Of a DNA stretch of 23,694 nt, positions 1 through 8,001 are shown piece after piece. Every line of letters begins with the position of its first letter. Position 1 is the stretch's first letter. This stretch comes from Bacillota bacterium (GTDB lineage: Bacteria > Bacillota > Dethiobacteria > SKNC01). The translations under genes were made by a program, and so were the position numbers. The stretch lies in contig SKLX01000164.1 of assembly GCA_007121375.1 (NCBI GenBank), forward strand, positions 1-23,694. The letters are read 5' to 3'. The notes under the pieces are model-generated. The model made no database searches. It saw only the letters and a list, made by a program, of their open reading frames with translations, and was not told where the DNA came from.

Positions 1-1
1 C

Positions 2-907
2 ACCAGGGGAAGTCAGCTGGCTTTAGCCCAATCAAGATTCGTACTGGAATCGCTTAAACAAATATATCCTTATCTTAGTTTTGAAGTTAAGATTATAAAA
101 ACAACGGGGGATAAATTCTTAAACCAAAGTTTTGATAAAATGGAGGGGAAAGGTTTTTTTGTTAAGGAAATAGAGGAAGCCTTACTTAATAAAGAAATTG
201 ACCTGGCGGTTCACAGCATGAAGGATCTTCCCACAGAAGAAGAAAAGAGGTTGAAGATTGTGTCTGTTACCGAGAGGGAAGACCCCCGGGATGTTCTGGC
301 CTCCAGGGAGGATTACTGGTTGGCTACTTTGCCCCGGGGAGCGGTAGTAGGTACCAGTAGTCTAAGGCGCAAAGCTCAGCTTCTAAATTACCGGTCCGAT
401 CTTAAATTCAAACCTGTAAGGGGAAATATTAATACAAGGCTTCGCAAAATGAAGGAATCAGAGGTAGATGCCATTATTTTAGCCTACTCGGGGCTTAAAA
501 GACTTTCCCTGGAAAAAGAGATAAGGGAAGTACTTCCCATGGAGATGTGTATGCCTGCTGCCGGTCAGGGAGCCCTGGGAATACAGGTAAGGGCAGATGA
601 TGAGAATACCAGCAGCATAGCCCGCTCTTTGAATCACTATCCCACCGAGAGGGCTATTGCCGCGGAGAGGGCCATGCTGAAATACTTAGGTGGAGGATGC
701 CATGTGCCTATCGGGGCTTACGGAGAATTGAAAAGTACCGAGGTTCGTCTTTGGGGGGTAGTAGCCTCTACTGACGGGCGGTATTGCCTTCGGGATGTCT
801 TATCCGGGCCGATCTCCGATGCATCTTTTATAGGACGCCACCTGGCCCGCCGGTTGTTAAAAAAAGGTGCAGAAAAATATATTGGAACAAATTATTCCGA
901 GGGTTAA
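2..907 (+). CDS. hemC: Porphobilinogen deaminase (hydroxymethylbilane synthase), 5' end truncated by window
   Basis: HemC joins four porphobilinogen units into hydroxymethylbilane in the cytoplasm. The reading frame is open from base 2 and begins TRGSQLALAQ, the conserved HemC N-terminus (usually near residue 8). So only about 7-8 codons are missing and the ATG at 140 is an internal methionine. Visible motifs are HSMKDLP, GTSSLRRKAQL, the RGNINTRL substrate-binding segment, AAGQGALGIQ and GGGCHVP. The Cys codon at 698-700 carries the dipyrromethane cofactor. There are 301 codons before the stop, matching a normal ~310-residue enzyme. The next gene, the CobA-HemD fusion that uses its product, starts 17 nt later. 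A hemA gene upstream would be usual but is outside the window. Confidence 0.96.
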   Translation, partial: TRGSQLALAQSRFVLESLKQIYPYLSFEVKIIKTTGDKFLNQSFDKMEGKGFFVKEIEEALLNKEIDLAVHSMKDLPTEEEKRLKIVSVTEREDPRDVLASREDYWLATLPRGAVVGTSSLRRKAQLLNYRSDLKFKPVRGNINTRLRKMKESEVDAIILAYSGLKRLSLEKEIREVLPMEMCMPAAGQGALGIQVRADDENTSSIARSLNHYPTERAIAAERAMLKYLGGGCHVPIGAYGELKSTEVRLWGVVASTDGRYCLRDVLSGPISDASFIGRHLARRLLKKGAEKYIGTNYSEG

Positions 908-924
908 AGAAGGTGAAAAGATAA

Positions 925-2460
925 ATGAATTCTGGAGTAGTTTATTTAGTAGGAGCAGGTCCGGGGGATCCTCGCTTAATAACCTTAAGGGGTAAGGAGT
1001 GCATAGAAAAGGCCCAGGTCATTGTATATGACCGCCTGGTAAATCCCTCCCTGTTGAGTTATGCTTCTCCTGGAGCGGAAATGATATACGTGGGGAAAAG
1101 CCCGGGCAATCACGCTTTGGACCAGGAAAAGATCAATGAATTGTTAGCCAAAAGGGCCAGGGCCAATAAAATAGTAGTCAGGTTAAAAGGGGGAGACCCC
1201 TTTGTTTTTGGCAGGGGTGGAGAAGAAGTTGAGCTCCTGGCAGAAGAGGGAATTCCTTTTGAAATTGTACCCGGCATTACTTCAGCTGTAGCGGTGCCTG
1301 CTTATGCAGGGATTCCTGTAACCCACCGGGATTGTGTTTCAGGATTTTCAGTTATTACCGGCCATGAAGAAGAGGAAAAGGATGAAACAGCAATTCAATG
1401 GGACAAACTTGCCCGGAGTAAAGATACCCTTATATTTTTGATGGGGGTCAAAAACCTGGGATTAATTGTTGATCAGCTGGTTTCCCGGGGGAAGTCTCTC
1501 CATACTCCTGTTGCCCTTATCCGGTGGGGGACTCTGGGTCGCCAGGAGGTTCTTCAGGGAACTCTGGAAGATATAATTTTAAAAGTTAAAGAAAAGAATT
1601 TCAGGCCACCGGCCGTAATTATAGTGGGAGAAGTGGTTAGCCTCAGGGAAAAGATGATGTGGTGGGAGAAAAAGCCCTTCTGGGGCAGAAGGGTTATTAT
1701 TACCCGTCCCTATCACCTTCAAAAATCCTTCCAGGAAAAAATACTGGAACTGGGAGGAGAGGCGGTATCCCTGCCTACGGTGGAGATTGCCCCCCCTGAT
1801 GATTACGAGCCTCTGGATAAAGCCCTGGACCGGGTAAAGGATTTTTCCTGGATAGTTTTTACCAGTATAAACGGGGTAAAGTTCTTTTTTGAAAGAATAA
1901 AAGCCCTGGGTAAGGATATAAGGGAATTGGGGGGAGTCAATATAGCGGCCATAGGGCCCAAAACGGCAGAAGCAGTAGAAGAGAAGGGAATTAAGATAGC
2001 CTTCCAGCCGGAGGAATACCGGGCGGAAGCTGTAGCCCAGGGGTTATTGGAGTTTACCTCTCCCGGGGAAGAGATTCTTCTCCCCCGGGCGGATATAGCC
2101 CGGCCCCATCTGGCCCAGGCCCTTCAGGACAGGGGGGTAAGGGTTCAGGAGGCGGTTACTTACCACAACCGGATGCCTCGGGGAAAAATGGATATGGACT
2201 TTGAAGAATTCTTTACAGGAAGTAAAAAGCCGGTGATCACCTTTAGCAGCTCCTCCACTGTGCGAAACTTTTTCCAGCTGGTAGGAGAAGAAAAGGGCAG
2301 GGAATTGGTAAAAGGTTCTCTTTTAGCCAGTATAGGCCCCATAACCAGTGAAACCATAAGATCCTTTGGCCTGGAAGTTGATATTGAAGCTTCCCGGTAC
2401 ACCATGGATGGTCTCCTGGAGGGAATAATAGATTATTTAGAAAAAGAAGACAAAGAATAG
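925..2460 (+). CDS. cobA-hemD: Fused uroporphyrinogen-III C-methyltransferase / uroporphyrinogen-III synthase
   Basis: This is a bifunctional protein of 511 residues. Residues ~4-245 are a SUMT (CobA) domain with VYLVGAGPGDPRLITLRG, VVRLKGGDPFVFGRGGEE and GITSAVAVPAYAGIPVTHR. It uses SAM to methylate uroporphyrinogen III at C2 and C7, giving precorrin-2. Residues ~253-511 are a HemD domain (GRRVIITRP, IVFTSINGVKFFF, and the late ITFSSSSTVRNFF) that cyclises hydroxymethylbilane to uroporphyrinogen III. The ATG has an AAGGTGAAA ribosome site ahead of it. The fusion is common in Clostridia. With ahbA/ahbB and nirJ1/nirJ2 downstream, it would send uroporphyrinogen toward siroheme and then haem. 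No precorrin-2 dehydrogenase/ferrochelatase domain is attached, so that step must be encoded elsewhere. Confidence 0.96.
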   Translation: MNSGVVYLVGAGPGDPRLITLRGKECIEKAQVIVYDRLVNPSLLSYASPGAEMIYVGKSPGNHALDQEKINELLAKRARANKIVVRLKGGDPFVFGRGGEEVELLAEEGIPFEIVPGITSAVAVPAYAGIPVTHRDCVSGFSVITGHEEEEKDETAIQWDKLARSKDTLIFLMGVKNLGLIVDQLVSRGKSLHTPVALIRWGTLGRQEVLQGTLEDIILKVKEKNFRPPAVIIVGEVVSLREKMMWWEKKPFWGRRVIITRPYHLQKSFQEKILELGGEAVSLPTVEIAPPDDYEPLDKALDRVKDFSWIVFTSINGVKFFFERIKALGKDIRELGGVNIAAIGPKTAEAVEEKGIKIAFQPEEYRAEAVAQGLLEFTSPGEEILLPRADIARPHLAQALQDRGVRVQEAVTYHNRMPRGKMDMDFEEFFTGSKKPVITFSSSSTVRNFFQLVGEEKGRELVKGSLLASIGPITSETIRSFGLEVDIEASRYTMDGLLEGIIDYLEKEDKE

Positions 2461-2472
2461 AGGGGGAAGTAT

Positions 2473-3672
2473 ATGATTAGTTTTACCAGGCTTTTATGCG
2501 GATCCAGTTATTATGGAGATCAACTCAGATATACCAGTGACGCGTCAAGGGGTATTCACGGTACTTCCCCGGGGCGGGGTCCCGTGGTTATTTGGAACAT
2601 GACTCAAAGCTGCAATTTGAACTGCCGTCACTGCTATGCCAGTTCTGACGGTAAAGAGTATTCGGGAGAAATGACCACCGGCGAAGGAGTTAAATTTTTA
2701 GAAGATTTGGCAGAGTTTAAAGTTCCCGTGATACTTTTTTCGGGAGGAGAACCCCTCCTGAGGGAAGATTTTTTTGAGATGGCTGATATGGCTTCCCGCC
2801 TGGGTATGCGGGCCACTATTTCTACCAACGGAACCCTGATTACCAGGGATATGGCTAAAAGCATTAAAAACAGGGGCATTAGTTATGTGGGAATAAGCCT
2901 GGATGGAATCGGGGAGCTTAATGACAGGTTTAGAGGTAAAAAAGGTGCTTTTGAGGAGGCCCTGGAAGGAATCAGGGCCTGCCGGGAGGTGGGCCAGAAA
3001 GTGGGCCTTCGCTTTACCATCAACCGGCATAATTTTCAGCAGATTGACGATATTTTTCACCTGGTGAAGGAAGAAGGGATCCCCCGGGTTTGTTTTTATC
3101 ACCTGGTCTATTCGGGCAGGGGTAAAGAGATGATGGAAGAGGATATAAGCCATGAAGAAACCCGGGAAGTGCTGGATAAGATAATGGACCATACTTTAAA
3201 ATTTTACCGCCAGGGGGATGAAAAGGAAATCCTCACGGTAGATAATCATGCAGATGGAATATACCTTTACCTTAAAGTCAGGGAAAGCAACCCGGAAAGG
3301 GCCCAAGAAATTATGGAGCTTTTAGAAGCTAATGGAGGAAACAGGAGTGGAATAGCCGTGGGGGCCGTTGACAGCCGGGGGAATGTTTTTCCTGACCAGT
3401 TTACCCGAAACCACTCCCTGGGGAACGTGAGGGAGAAAAGTTTTAAAGAAATATGGAGGGATGAAAATAATACATTCCTGTCTAACCTAAGGAACAGGAA
3501 GTCACTCCTGAAGGGCAGGTGCGGGACCTGCAAGTGGCTGGATTTTTGTAATGGGAATTTCCGGGCCCGGGCGGAAGCCTTTACCGGAGATTTTTGGGAA
3601 TCGGACCCGGCCTGTTATTTAACGGAAGAAGAGATAGGAGTGAAATTAAAGCCAGAAGGGAAGATAGTATGA
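2473..3672 (+). CDS. nirJ1: Radical SAM protein NirJ1, AhbC-like (12,18-didecarboxysiroheme deacetylase family)
   Basis: 399 residues. The radical-SAM cluster motif C47-x3-C51-x2-C54 lies in MTQSCNLNCRHCYA, followed by the SAM-binding FSGGEPLL. The N-terminal LLCG...DQLRY stretch resembles AhbC/NirJ1 proteins as I recall them. The C-terminal SPASM-like region has C350, C353, C359 and C381 for an auxiliary Fe-S cluster. At the point where NirJ2 has a cysteine (HPC) this protein has FPDQF, which I associate with AhbC-type enzymes. In the siroheme-dependent pathway AhbC removes two acetate side chains from didecarboxysiroheme to give Fe-coproporphyrin III; that role is inferred from family and neighbours. 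A haem d1-type activity is the alternative, but no nirS is visible. The start has an AGGGGGAAG ribosome site, and the stop overlaps the hemB start as ATGA. Confidence 0.88.
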   Translation: MISFTRLLCGSSYYGDQLRYTSDASRGIHGTSPGRGPVVIWNMTQSCNLNCRHCYASSDGKEYSGEMTTGEGVKFLEDLAEFKVPVILFSGGEPLLREDFFEMADMASRLGMRATISTNGTLITRDMAKSIKNRGISYVGISLDGIGELNDRFRGKKGAFEEALEGIRACREVGQKVGLRFTINRHNFQQIDDIFHLVKEEGIPRVCFYHLVYSGRGKEMMEEDISHEETREVLDKIMDHTLKFYRQGDEKEILTVDNHADGIYLYLKVRESNPERAQEIMELLEANGGNRSGIAVGAVDSRGNVFPDQFTRNHSLGNVREKSFKEIWRDENNTFLSNLRNRKSLLKGRCGTCKWLDFCNGNFRARAEAFTGDFWESDPACYLTEEEIGVKLKPEGKIV

Positions 3673-4652
3673 GGTATCCGCAGCACAGGCCCCGTCGCCT
3701 GAGAAGTTCTGCCTCCCTTCGCCAGATGGTAAAGGAAACAACCCTTTCCCTGGAGGATCTGGTATATCCCCTCTTTGTGGTTCACGGAAAAGGGATTAAA
3801 GAACCTGTGCCTTCCCTCCCGGGGGTTTACCAGTATTCCCTGGACTGTCTCCAGGAAGAAGTAAAGGAAGGGGTATCTTTAGGGATAAAGGCAGTCCTTC
3901 TATTTGGTATACCAGCTTATAAGGATAGTAAGGGATCTTCTGCTTATGATTCTGAAGAAGTGATACAAAAGGCGGCAAGAATTATAAAAGATTCTTATCC
4001 CCACCTATTGGTAATAACGGATGTCTGTTTATGCGAATACACTGATCATGGTCACTGCGGCCTGGTAAAAGAAGGGCAGATTTTAAATGATTCTACCCTG
4101 GAACTCCTGGTGGAGACAGCCCTTTCTCATGCCCGGGAAGGAGTGGATATGGTAGCTCCTTCCGACATGATGGACGGAAGGGTGAAGGCCATCAGGGAAG
4201 GTCTGGACAGGGAAGGATTTGAAAAGGTCTCCATTATGTCTTACGCGGCCAAATATTCTTCTGCCTTTTACGGGCCCTTCCGGGAGGCGGCAGGTTCATC
4301 CCCCTCCTTTGGAGACCGGAAAACTTACCAGATGGACCCTGCCAACAGCCGGGAAGCATTGAAGGAAGTAAAGATGGACATTGAAGAGGGAGCCGATATA
4401 GTGATGGTTAAGCCTGCCCTGGCTTACCTGGATGTAATTAACCGGGTAAAGGCCGAGACCCTTCTCCCCGTGGCTGCTTACAATGTGAGCGGTGAATACG
4501 CCATGGTAAAAGCAGCCGTAGAAAAGGGATGGCTGGAAGAAGAAGGAATTGTAGAGGAAATTTTAACGGGAATTAAAAGAGCCGGAGCTGATTTAATAAT
4601 CACTTATTTTGCCATGGATGTGGCCAGGATGCTCAATCGGAGGAGTGGATAA
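3669..4652 (+). CDS. hemB: Delta-aminolevulinic acid dehydratase (porphobilinogen synthase)
   Basis: HemB condenses two 5-aminolevulinate molecules to porphobilinogen. With the start at 3669 the protein is 327 residues (MRYPQHRPRRLR), a normal family length. The frame is open further upstream to an ATG at 3594, but that would add 25 residues overlapping nirJ1 and unlike any HemB N-terminus. The chosen ATG overlaps the nirJ1 TGA (ATGA) and has AGAAGGGAAG ahead of it. Schiff-base lysines are K195 (SYAAKYSSAFYGPF) and K248 (MVKPALAYLD). C120, C122 and C130 in DVCLCEYTDHGHCG form the three-Cys site of zinc-dependent HemB. The gene lies between two radical-SAM genes, and translational coupling to nirJ1 is likely. 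Confidence 0.97.
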   Translation: MRYPQHRPRRLRSSASLRQMVKETTLSLEDLVYPLFVVHGKGIKEPVPSLPGVYQYSLDCLQEEVKEGVSLGIKAVLLFGIPAYKDSKGSSAYDSEEVIQKAARIIKDSYPHLLVITDVCLCEYTDHGHCGLVKEGQILNDSTLELLVETALSHAREGVDMVAPSDMMDGRVKAIREGLDREGFEKVSIMSYAAKYSSAFYGPFREAAGSSPSFGDRKTYQMDPANSREALKEVKMDIEEGADIVMVKPALAYLDVINRVKAETLLPVAAYNVSGEYAMVKAAVEKGWLEEEGIVEEILTGIKRAGADLIITYFAMDVARMLNRRSG

Positions 4653-4654
4653 TA

Positions 4655-5641
4655 TTGCTGGTTTCATGGAATACCACCCGGCAGTGTAACTTAAAATGCA
4701 AACACTGCTACCGGGATGCAGGAGCAAAGGATGAGGGAGAACTTGATACCAGGGAAGGGAAAAAGCTTCTGGAAGAACTGGCTGCCAGCGGTTTCAAGAT
4801 GGTAATTTTCAGCGGAGGAGAACCCCTTCTCCGCACGGATATTGTTGAGCTTACCGCTTATGCCCGCCAGCTGGGATTGCGAGGGGTTTTTGGAACTACA
4901 GGAACGGTTATGGACCTGGATTTAACTAAAGAATTAAAAGATGCCGGGGCCATGTGCATGGGCATTAGCCTGGATAGTTCAACCCCTGAAATGCATGATG
5001 AGTTCCGGCAGGTGCCCGGGGCCTGGGAAAAGGCAGTGGAGGGGATGGAAAATTGCCTGAAAGTTGGTCTTCCCTTTCAAATTCATACTACCGTGGTTAA
5101 TGATAACTATGAAGAATTTGAAAATATTACTGATTTTGGGGTAAAGATGGGTGCCAGGGCCCACCACATATTTTTTTTGGTGCCTACGGGGCGGGGAAAG
5201 GATATTGAAGAGGATGCCTTGAGGCAGCGCCAGTATGAAGGCCTTATCCACAGGATATTGAAAAAACAAAAGGAAGTGGATATGGAAATTAAGCCTACCT
5301 GTGCTCCCCAGTTTATGAGGGTAGCTTCCCAGAAGGGTATTGACATGCGGTTCAGCCGGGGGTGCCTGGCGGGAAGGTCTTACTGTTGTATTCTTCCCAA
5401 TGGGGATCTTCATCCCTGTCCCTATCTTCCCATTAAGGTAGGTAATGTGCGGGAAGAAGGATTTAAAACCTTGTGGGAGGAAGGTAAGGTGCTCCAGGAT
5501 TTGCGTAAGCCTCCCCATGGTAAATGCGGTGAGTGCCGGTATGAAGACCTGTGTGGAGGATGCAGGGCCCGGGCTTATTACTACAGTGATGGGGATTACA
5601 TGGCAGAAGACCCCTGGTGTCTTTACGGGGGGAAGAAATAG
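4655..5641 (+). CDS. nirJ2: Radical SAM protein NirJ2, AhbD-like (haem synthase family)
   Basis: 328 residues, TTG start. The start is supported by GGAGGAGTGG 9 nt upstream, and it lies only 2 nt after the hemB stop. The core motif is C11-x3-C15-x2-C18 (QCNLKCKHC), with FSGGEPLL following. The C-terminal SPASM domain is full: C237, C244/C245, C255 (LHPCPYLP), C291, C294, C300, C303 and C322. Its CGGCRARAY...GDYMAEDPWC arrangement is typical of AhbD/NirJ2 proteins. AhbD oxidatively decarboxylates two propionates of Fe-coproporphyrin III to the vinyl groups of haem b. That is the expected role here, inferred from family and context. It could instead take part in a haem d1-like pathway, as was once proposed for heliobacterial nirJ genes. 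Confidence 0.88.
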   Translation: MLVSWNTTRQCNLKCKHCYRDAGAKDEGELDTREGKKLLEELAASGFKMVIFSGGEPLLRTDIVELTAYARQLGLRGVFGTTGTVMDLDLTKELKDAGAMCMGISLDSSTPEMHDEFRQVPGAWEKAVEGMENCLKVGLPFQIHTTVVNDNYEEFENITDFGVKMGARAHHIFFLVPTGRGKDIEEDALRQRQYEGLIHRILKKQKEVDMEIKPTCAPQFMRVASQKGIDMRFSRGCLAGRSYCCILPNGDLHPCPYLPIKVGNVREEGFKTLWEEGKVLQDLRKPPHGKCGECRYEDLCGGCRARAYYYSDGDYMAEDPWCLYGGKK

Positions 5642-5684
5642 GTTTTTAAAGATAATGAGTAATACATCAGGGGAGAGTTTTAGT

Positions 5685-6170
5685 ATGGATTCTATTGATA
5701 AAAAACTTTTAAATATCATGCAGAAGGATTTTCCCTTAAGCTCTACCCCCTACAAAGACCTGGGGGAGATGCTGGGGATTAGCGAGGAAGACGTTATTAA
5801 CCGACTGGGAAAATATAAAAAAGAGGGGCTCATAAGGAAAATCGGGGGTATTTTTAACCCCCGGAGCCTGGGTTATAAGAGCACCCTGGTTGCCCTGGAG
5901 GTAAAGGAGGGGAAACTGGAGGATACGGCCTCCTTTATTAACAGGTACCAGGAGGTAACCCATAATTACCAGCGGGACCACACTTTTAACCTGTGGTTTA
6001 CCCTTATTGCTCCCTCCCGGGAAAGGATAAAAGAAATAATTGATTCGGTAGAAAGGCTCCCCGGGGTAAGGAAGTGTATGAACCTTCCCTCGGTAAAAAT
6101 GTTTAAAATTGGAGCCTACTTTTCTTTAGATGAAGAAGGGGAAAGGGAGGAACAAAAAAGTGATCAGTGA
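5685..6170 (+). CDS. ahbA: Siroheme decarboxylase subunit AhbA (NirD-like, Lrp/AsnC-type fold)
   Basis: AhbA and AhbB together decarboxylate siroheme to 12,18-didecarboxysiroheme. The protein is 161 residues from the ATG at 5685, which has GGGGAG about 9 nt upstream and gives the family-typical N-terminus MDSIDKKLLNIMQKDFPL. An ATG at 5655 is in frame but lacks a good ribosome site, and the longer open frame back to 5445 overlaps nirJ2. An AsnC-like helix-turn-helix (about residues 3-55) is followed by a ligand-binding half with H93, Y95 and R97 (VTHNYQR) and FNLWFTL. In this family the HTH fold belongs to an enzyme, not a regulator. The gene overlaps the ahbB start by 11 bp. Confidence 0.92.
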   Translation: MDSIDKKLLNIMQKDFPLSSTPYKDLGEMLGISEEDVINRLGKYKKEGLIRKIGGIFNPRSLGYKSTLVALEVKEGKLEDTASFINRYQEVTHNYQRDHTFNLWFTLIAPSRERIKEIIDSVERLPGVRKCMNLPSVKMFKIGAYFSLDEEGEREEQKSDQ

Positions 6171-6627
6171 CCGGGATAAAAAGATAATTAAACATCTCCA
6201 GGAGGATTTACCCCTGGATTCCCGTCCCTTTAAAAATATTGCAGAAAAAGTTGGCATGGAAGAAAGGGAACTGTTAAAAAGAATAGAAGAGATGAAGGAA
6301 GAAGGAATGCTCCGCCGTTTAGGAGCAGTGGTTCATCACTACCAGGCAGGCTTTGCCTATAATGCCATGGGCTGCTGGCGGGTTCCTCAGGAAATGATTG
6401 ATGAAGCAGGCAAAAAGATGTCCTGCTACCGGGAGGTAAGCCATGTTTATCAAAGACCTTCCCATCCTCCCCACTGGCCTTATAATCTTTTTACCATGAT
6501 TCACGGCCATAGCCGGGAGGATTGTGAGGGGATAGCCGAGAGCATGGCCGAAGAAACAGGGATAAGTGAGTATACCCTTATTTATTCCCTGCGGGAATTT
6601 AAAAAAACAAGTATGAAGTATTTTTAA
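6160..6627 (+). CDS. ahbB: Siroheme decarboxylase subunit AhbB (NirL/NirH-like)
   Basis: This is the partner of AhbA, 155 residues from a GTG at 6160. That start has GGGAGG at 6145-6150, exactly 9 nt upstream, and gives MISDRDKKIIKHLQEDLPL, in register with AhbA. An in-frame ATG at 6130 would add 10 Lys/Arg-rich residues and lacks a well-spaced ribosome site, so I take it as less likely. Conserved features are H95 and Y97 (VSHVYQR), HWPYNLFTMIHG, and an N-terminal AsnC-like HTH. The start lies inside the 3' end of ahbA, so translational coupling of an A:B complex is likely. hemL begins 19 nt after the stop. Confidence 0.92.
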   Translation: MISDRDKKIIKHLQEDLPLDSRPFKNIAEKVGMEERELLKRIEEMKEEGMLRRLGAVVHHYQAGFAYNAMGCWRVPQEMIDEAGKKMSCYREVSHVYQRPSHPPHWPYNLFTMIHGHSREDCEGIAESMAEETGISEYTLIYSLREFKKTSMKYF

Positions 6628-6646
6628 AAGAAGGGGTGTCTCGAAA

Positions 6647-7930
6647 ATGAGGGATATAAGTTCTAAAAAGTCTTATGAAAGGGCCCAGAGTTATATGCCG
6701 GGAGGAGTTAACAGCCCGGTGAGGGCTTTTCGTTCCGTCAAGCTGGACCCACCTTTCATTTCCCACGGGAAGGGATCTAAAATTTACGACCTGGAGGGAA
6801 AGGAGTACATAGATTACGTTTGTTCCTGGGGACCTTTAATACTGGGCCATTGTTATCCCCGGGTTGTTGATGCATTAAAAGAGGCAGTGGATAAAGGTAC
6901 CAGTTTTGGCGCCCCGACCATCCTGGAAACGGAAATGGCTGAACTGGTTAGCGATGCTTTTCCCTCTATGGAAATGATGAGGATGGTTAATTCGGGGACG
7001 GAGGCTACCATGACCGCTTTACGCCTGGCCCGGGGGTTTACGGGCAGGGATAAAATTGTAAAGTTTAACGGTTGTTATCACGGCCACGTGGACAGTCTCC
7101 TTATTAAAGCAGGTTCGGGGGTTACCACCCTGGGTTTACCCGATAGTCCTGGAGTAACGGAAGGCAATGCCCGGGATACCATAAGTATTCCCTTCAACAG
7201 CCAGGAAGGGATAAAAGAGGTTTTTGAAAACCAGGGAGAGGAAATTGCCGCTGTTATATTGGAACCCGTTGCTGGAAATATGGGATGTGTTTTACCAAAG
7301 CCCGGGTTTTTAGAATTTTTAAGGGAAATCACCAGGAAATACGGTGCCCTGTTGATCTTTGATGAGGTTATGACGGGCTTTCGGGTGGCCTATGGAGGTG
7401 CCCAGGAAAAATATCAAATTAAACCGGATCTTACCTGCCTGGGCAAAATAATTGGCGGGGGCTTACCTGTAGGCGCTTACGGAGGAAGGAAAGATATCAT
7501 GGAGCAGATGGCTCCCCTGGGGCCTGTCTACCAGGCGGGGACCCTTTCGGGGAACCCTTTGGCCATGACAGCGGGAGTTACTACCCTTAAAATTTTAAAG
7601 GAAGAAAATCCTTACAGGGAACTGGAGGAAAAAACTAATAAACTGGTGGCCGGCCTGGGCAAGGAAGCAGATAAGGCAGGGATTCCTACCTTTTCCAGGC
7701 AGGCAGGTTCCATGTTCTGCGTCTATTTTACGGGGAAGGAAGTATGGGACTTTGAAGGAGCTGCTTCTTCGGACCTGGAAAAATTTATTAAATACTACCA
7801 GGGGATGTTGAAGAGGGGTATTTATATGGCTCCTTCCCAGTTTGAAGCAGGCTTTATGTCTGCTGTCCACAGCCAGGAGGATATTGACCAGACTATAGAA
7901 GCAGCCGGGGAATCCTTAAAAGAATTGTAA
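6647..7930 (+). CDS. hemL: Glutamate-1-semialdehyde 2,1-aminomutase
   Basis: HemL is a PLP enzyme that turns glutamate-1-semialdehyde into 5-aminolevulinate, the last step of the C5 route that feeds HemB. At 427 residues it has normal length. K267 in CLGKIIGGGLPVGAYGG is the PLP lysine. Other markers are MPGGVNSPVRAF at the N-terminus, NSGTEATMTALRLARG, NGCYHGHVDS, and IFDEVMTGFRV. The ATG follows AAGAAGGGG. It is the last recognisable tetrapyrrole gene of the run, 71 nt before an amidohydrolase. Its presence shows that the organism makes aminolevulinate from glutamyl-tRNA, so hemA is expected elsewhere. Confidence 0.97.
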   Translation: MRDISSKKSYERAQSYMPGGVNSPVRAFRSVKLDPPFISHGKGSKIYDLEGKEYIDYVCSWGPLILGHCYPRVVDALKEAVDKGTSFGAPTILETEMAELVSDAFPSMEMMRMVNSGTEATMTALRLARGFTGRDKIVKFNGCYHGHVDSLLIKAGSGVTTLGLPDSPGVTEGNARDTISIPFNSQEGIKEVFENQGEEIAAVILEPVAGNMGCVLPKPGFLEFLREITRKYGALLIFDEVMTGFRVAYGGAQEKYQIKPDLTCLGKIIGGGLPVGAYGGRKDIMEQMAPLGPVYQAGTLSGNPLAMTAGVTTLKILKEENPYRELEEKTNKLVAGLGKEADKAGIPTFSRQAGSMFCVYFTGKEVWDFEGAASSDLEKFIKYYQGMLKRGIYMAPSQFEAGFMSAVHSQEDIDQTIEAAGESLKEL

Positions 7931-8001
7931 AAAAAGTAGTAAAGCTATATATAGTGCTTGTGGCTATTGCGGCTAATATGTTTGTTTCCGGAGGTGCAGG
8001 G

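Noticed and set aside
3594..3668. Upstream in-frame extension of hemB
   Set aside because: It lies wholly inside nirJ1, has no ribosome site at its ATG and encodes residues unlike HemB N-termini; the ATGA start at 3669 gives a normal protein.
5445..5684. Upstream in-frame extension of ahbA
   Set aside because: It overlaps nirJ2 by almost 200 bases and encodes no AhbA-like sequence; the ATG at 5685 has the ribosome site.
4979..5719. Long open frame of 246 codons on the minus strand
   Set aside because: It is opposite nirJ2, whose motifs are clear; the composition is that of an antisense shadow and it has no recognisable domain.
2473..6627. Reading the nirJ/ahb genes as a denitrification haem d1 cluster
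   Set aside because: No nirS, nirF, nirN or nirE-only arrangement is present, and the AhbC/AhbD-like signatures with hemB and hemL fit haem b synthesis better.
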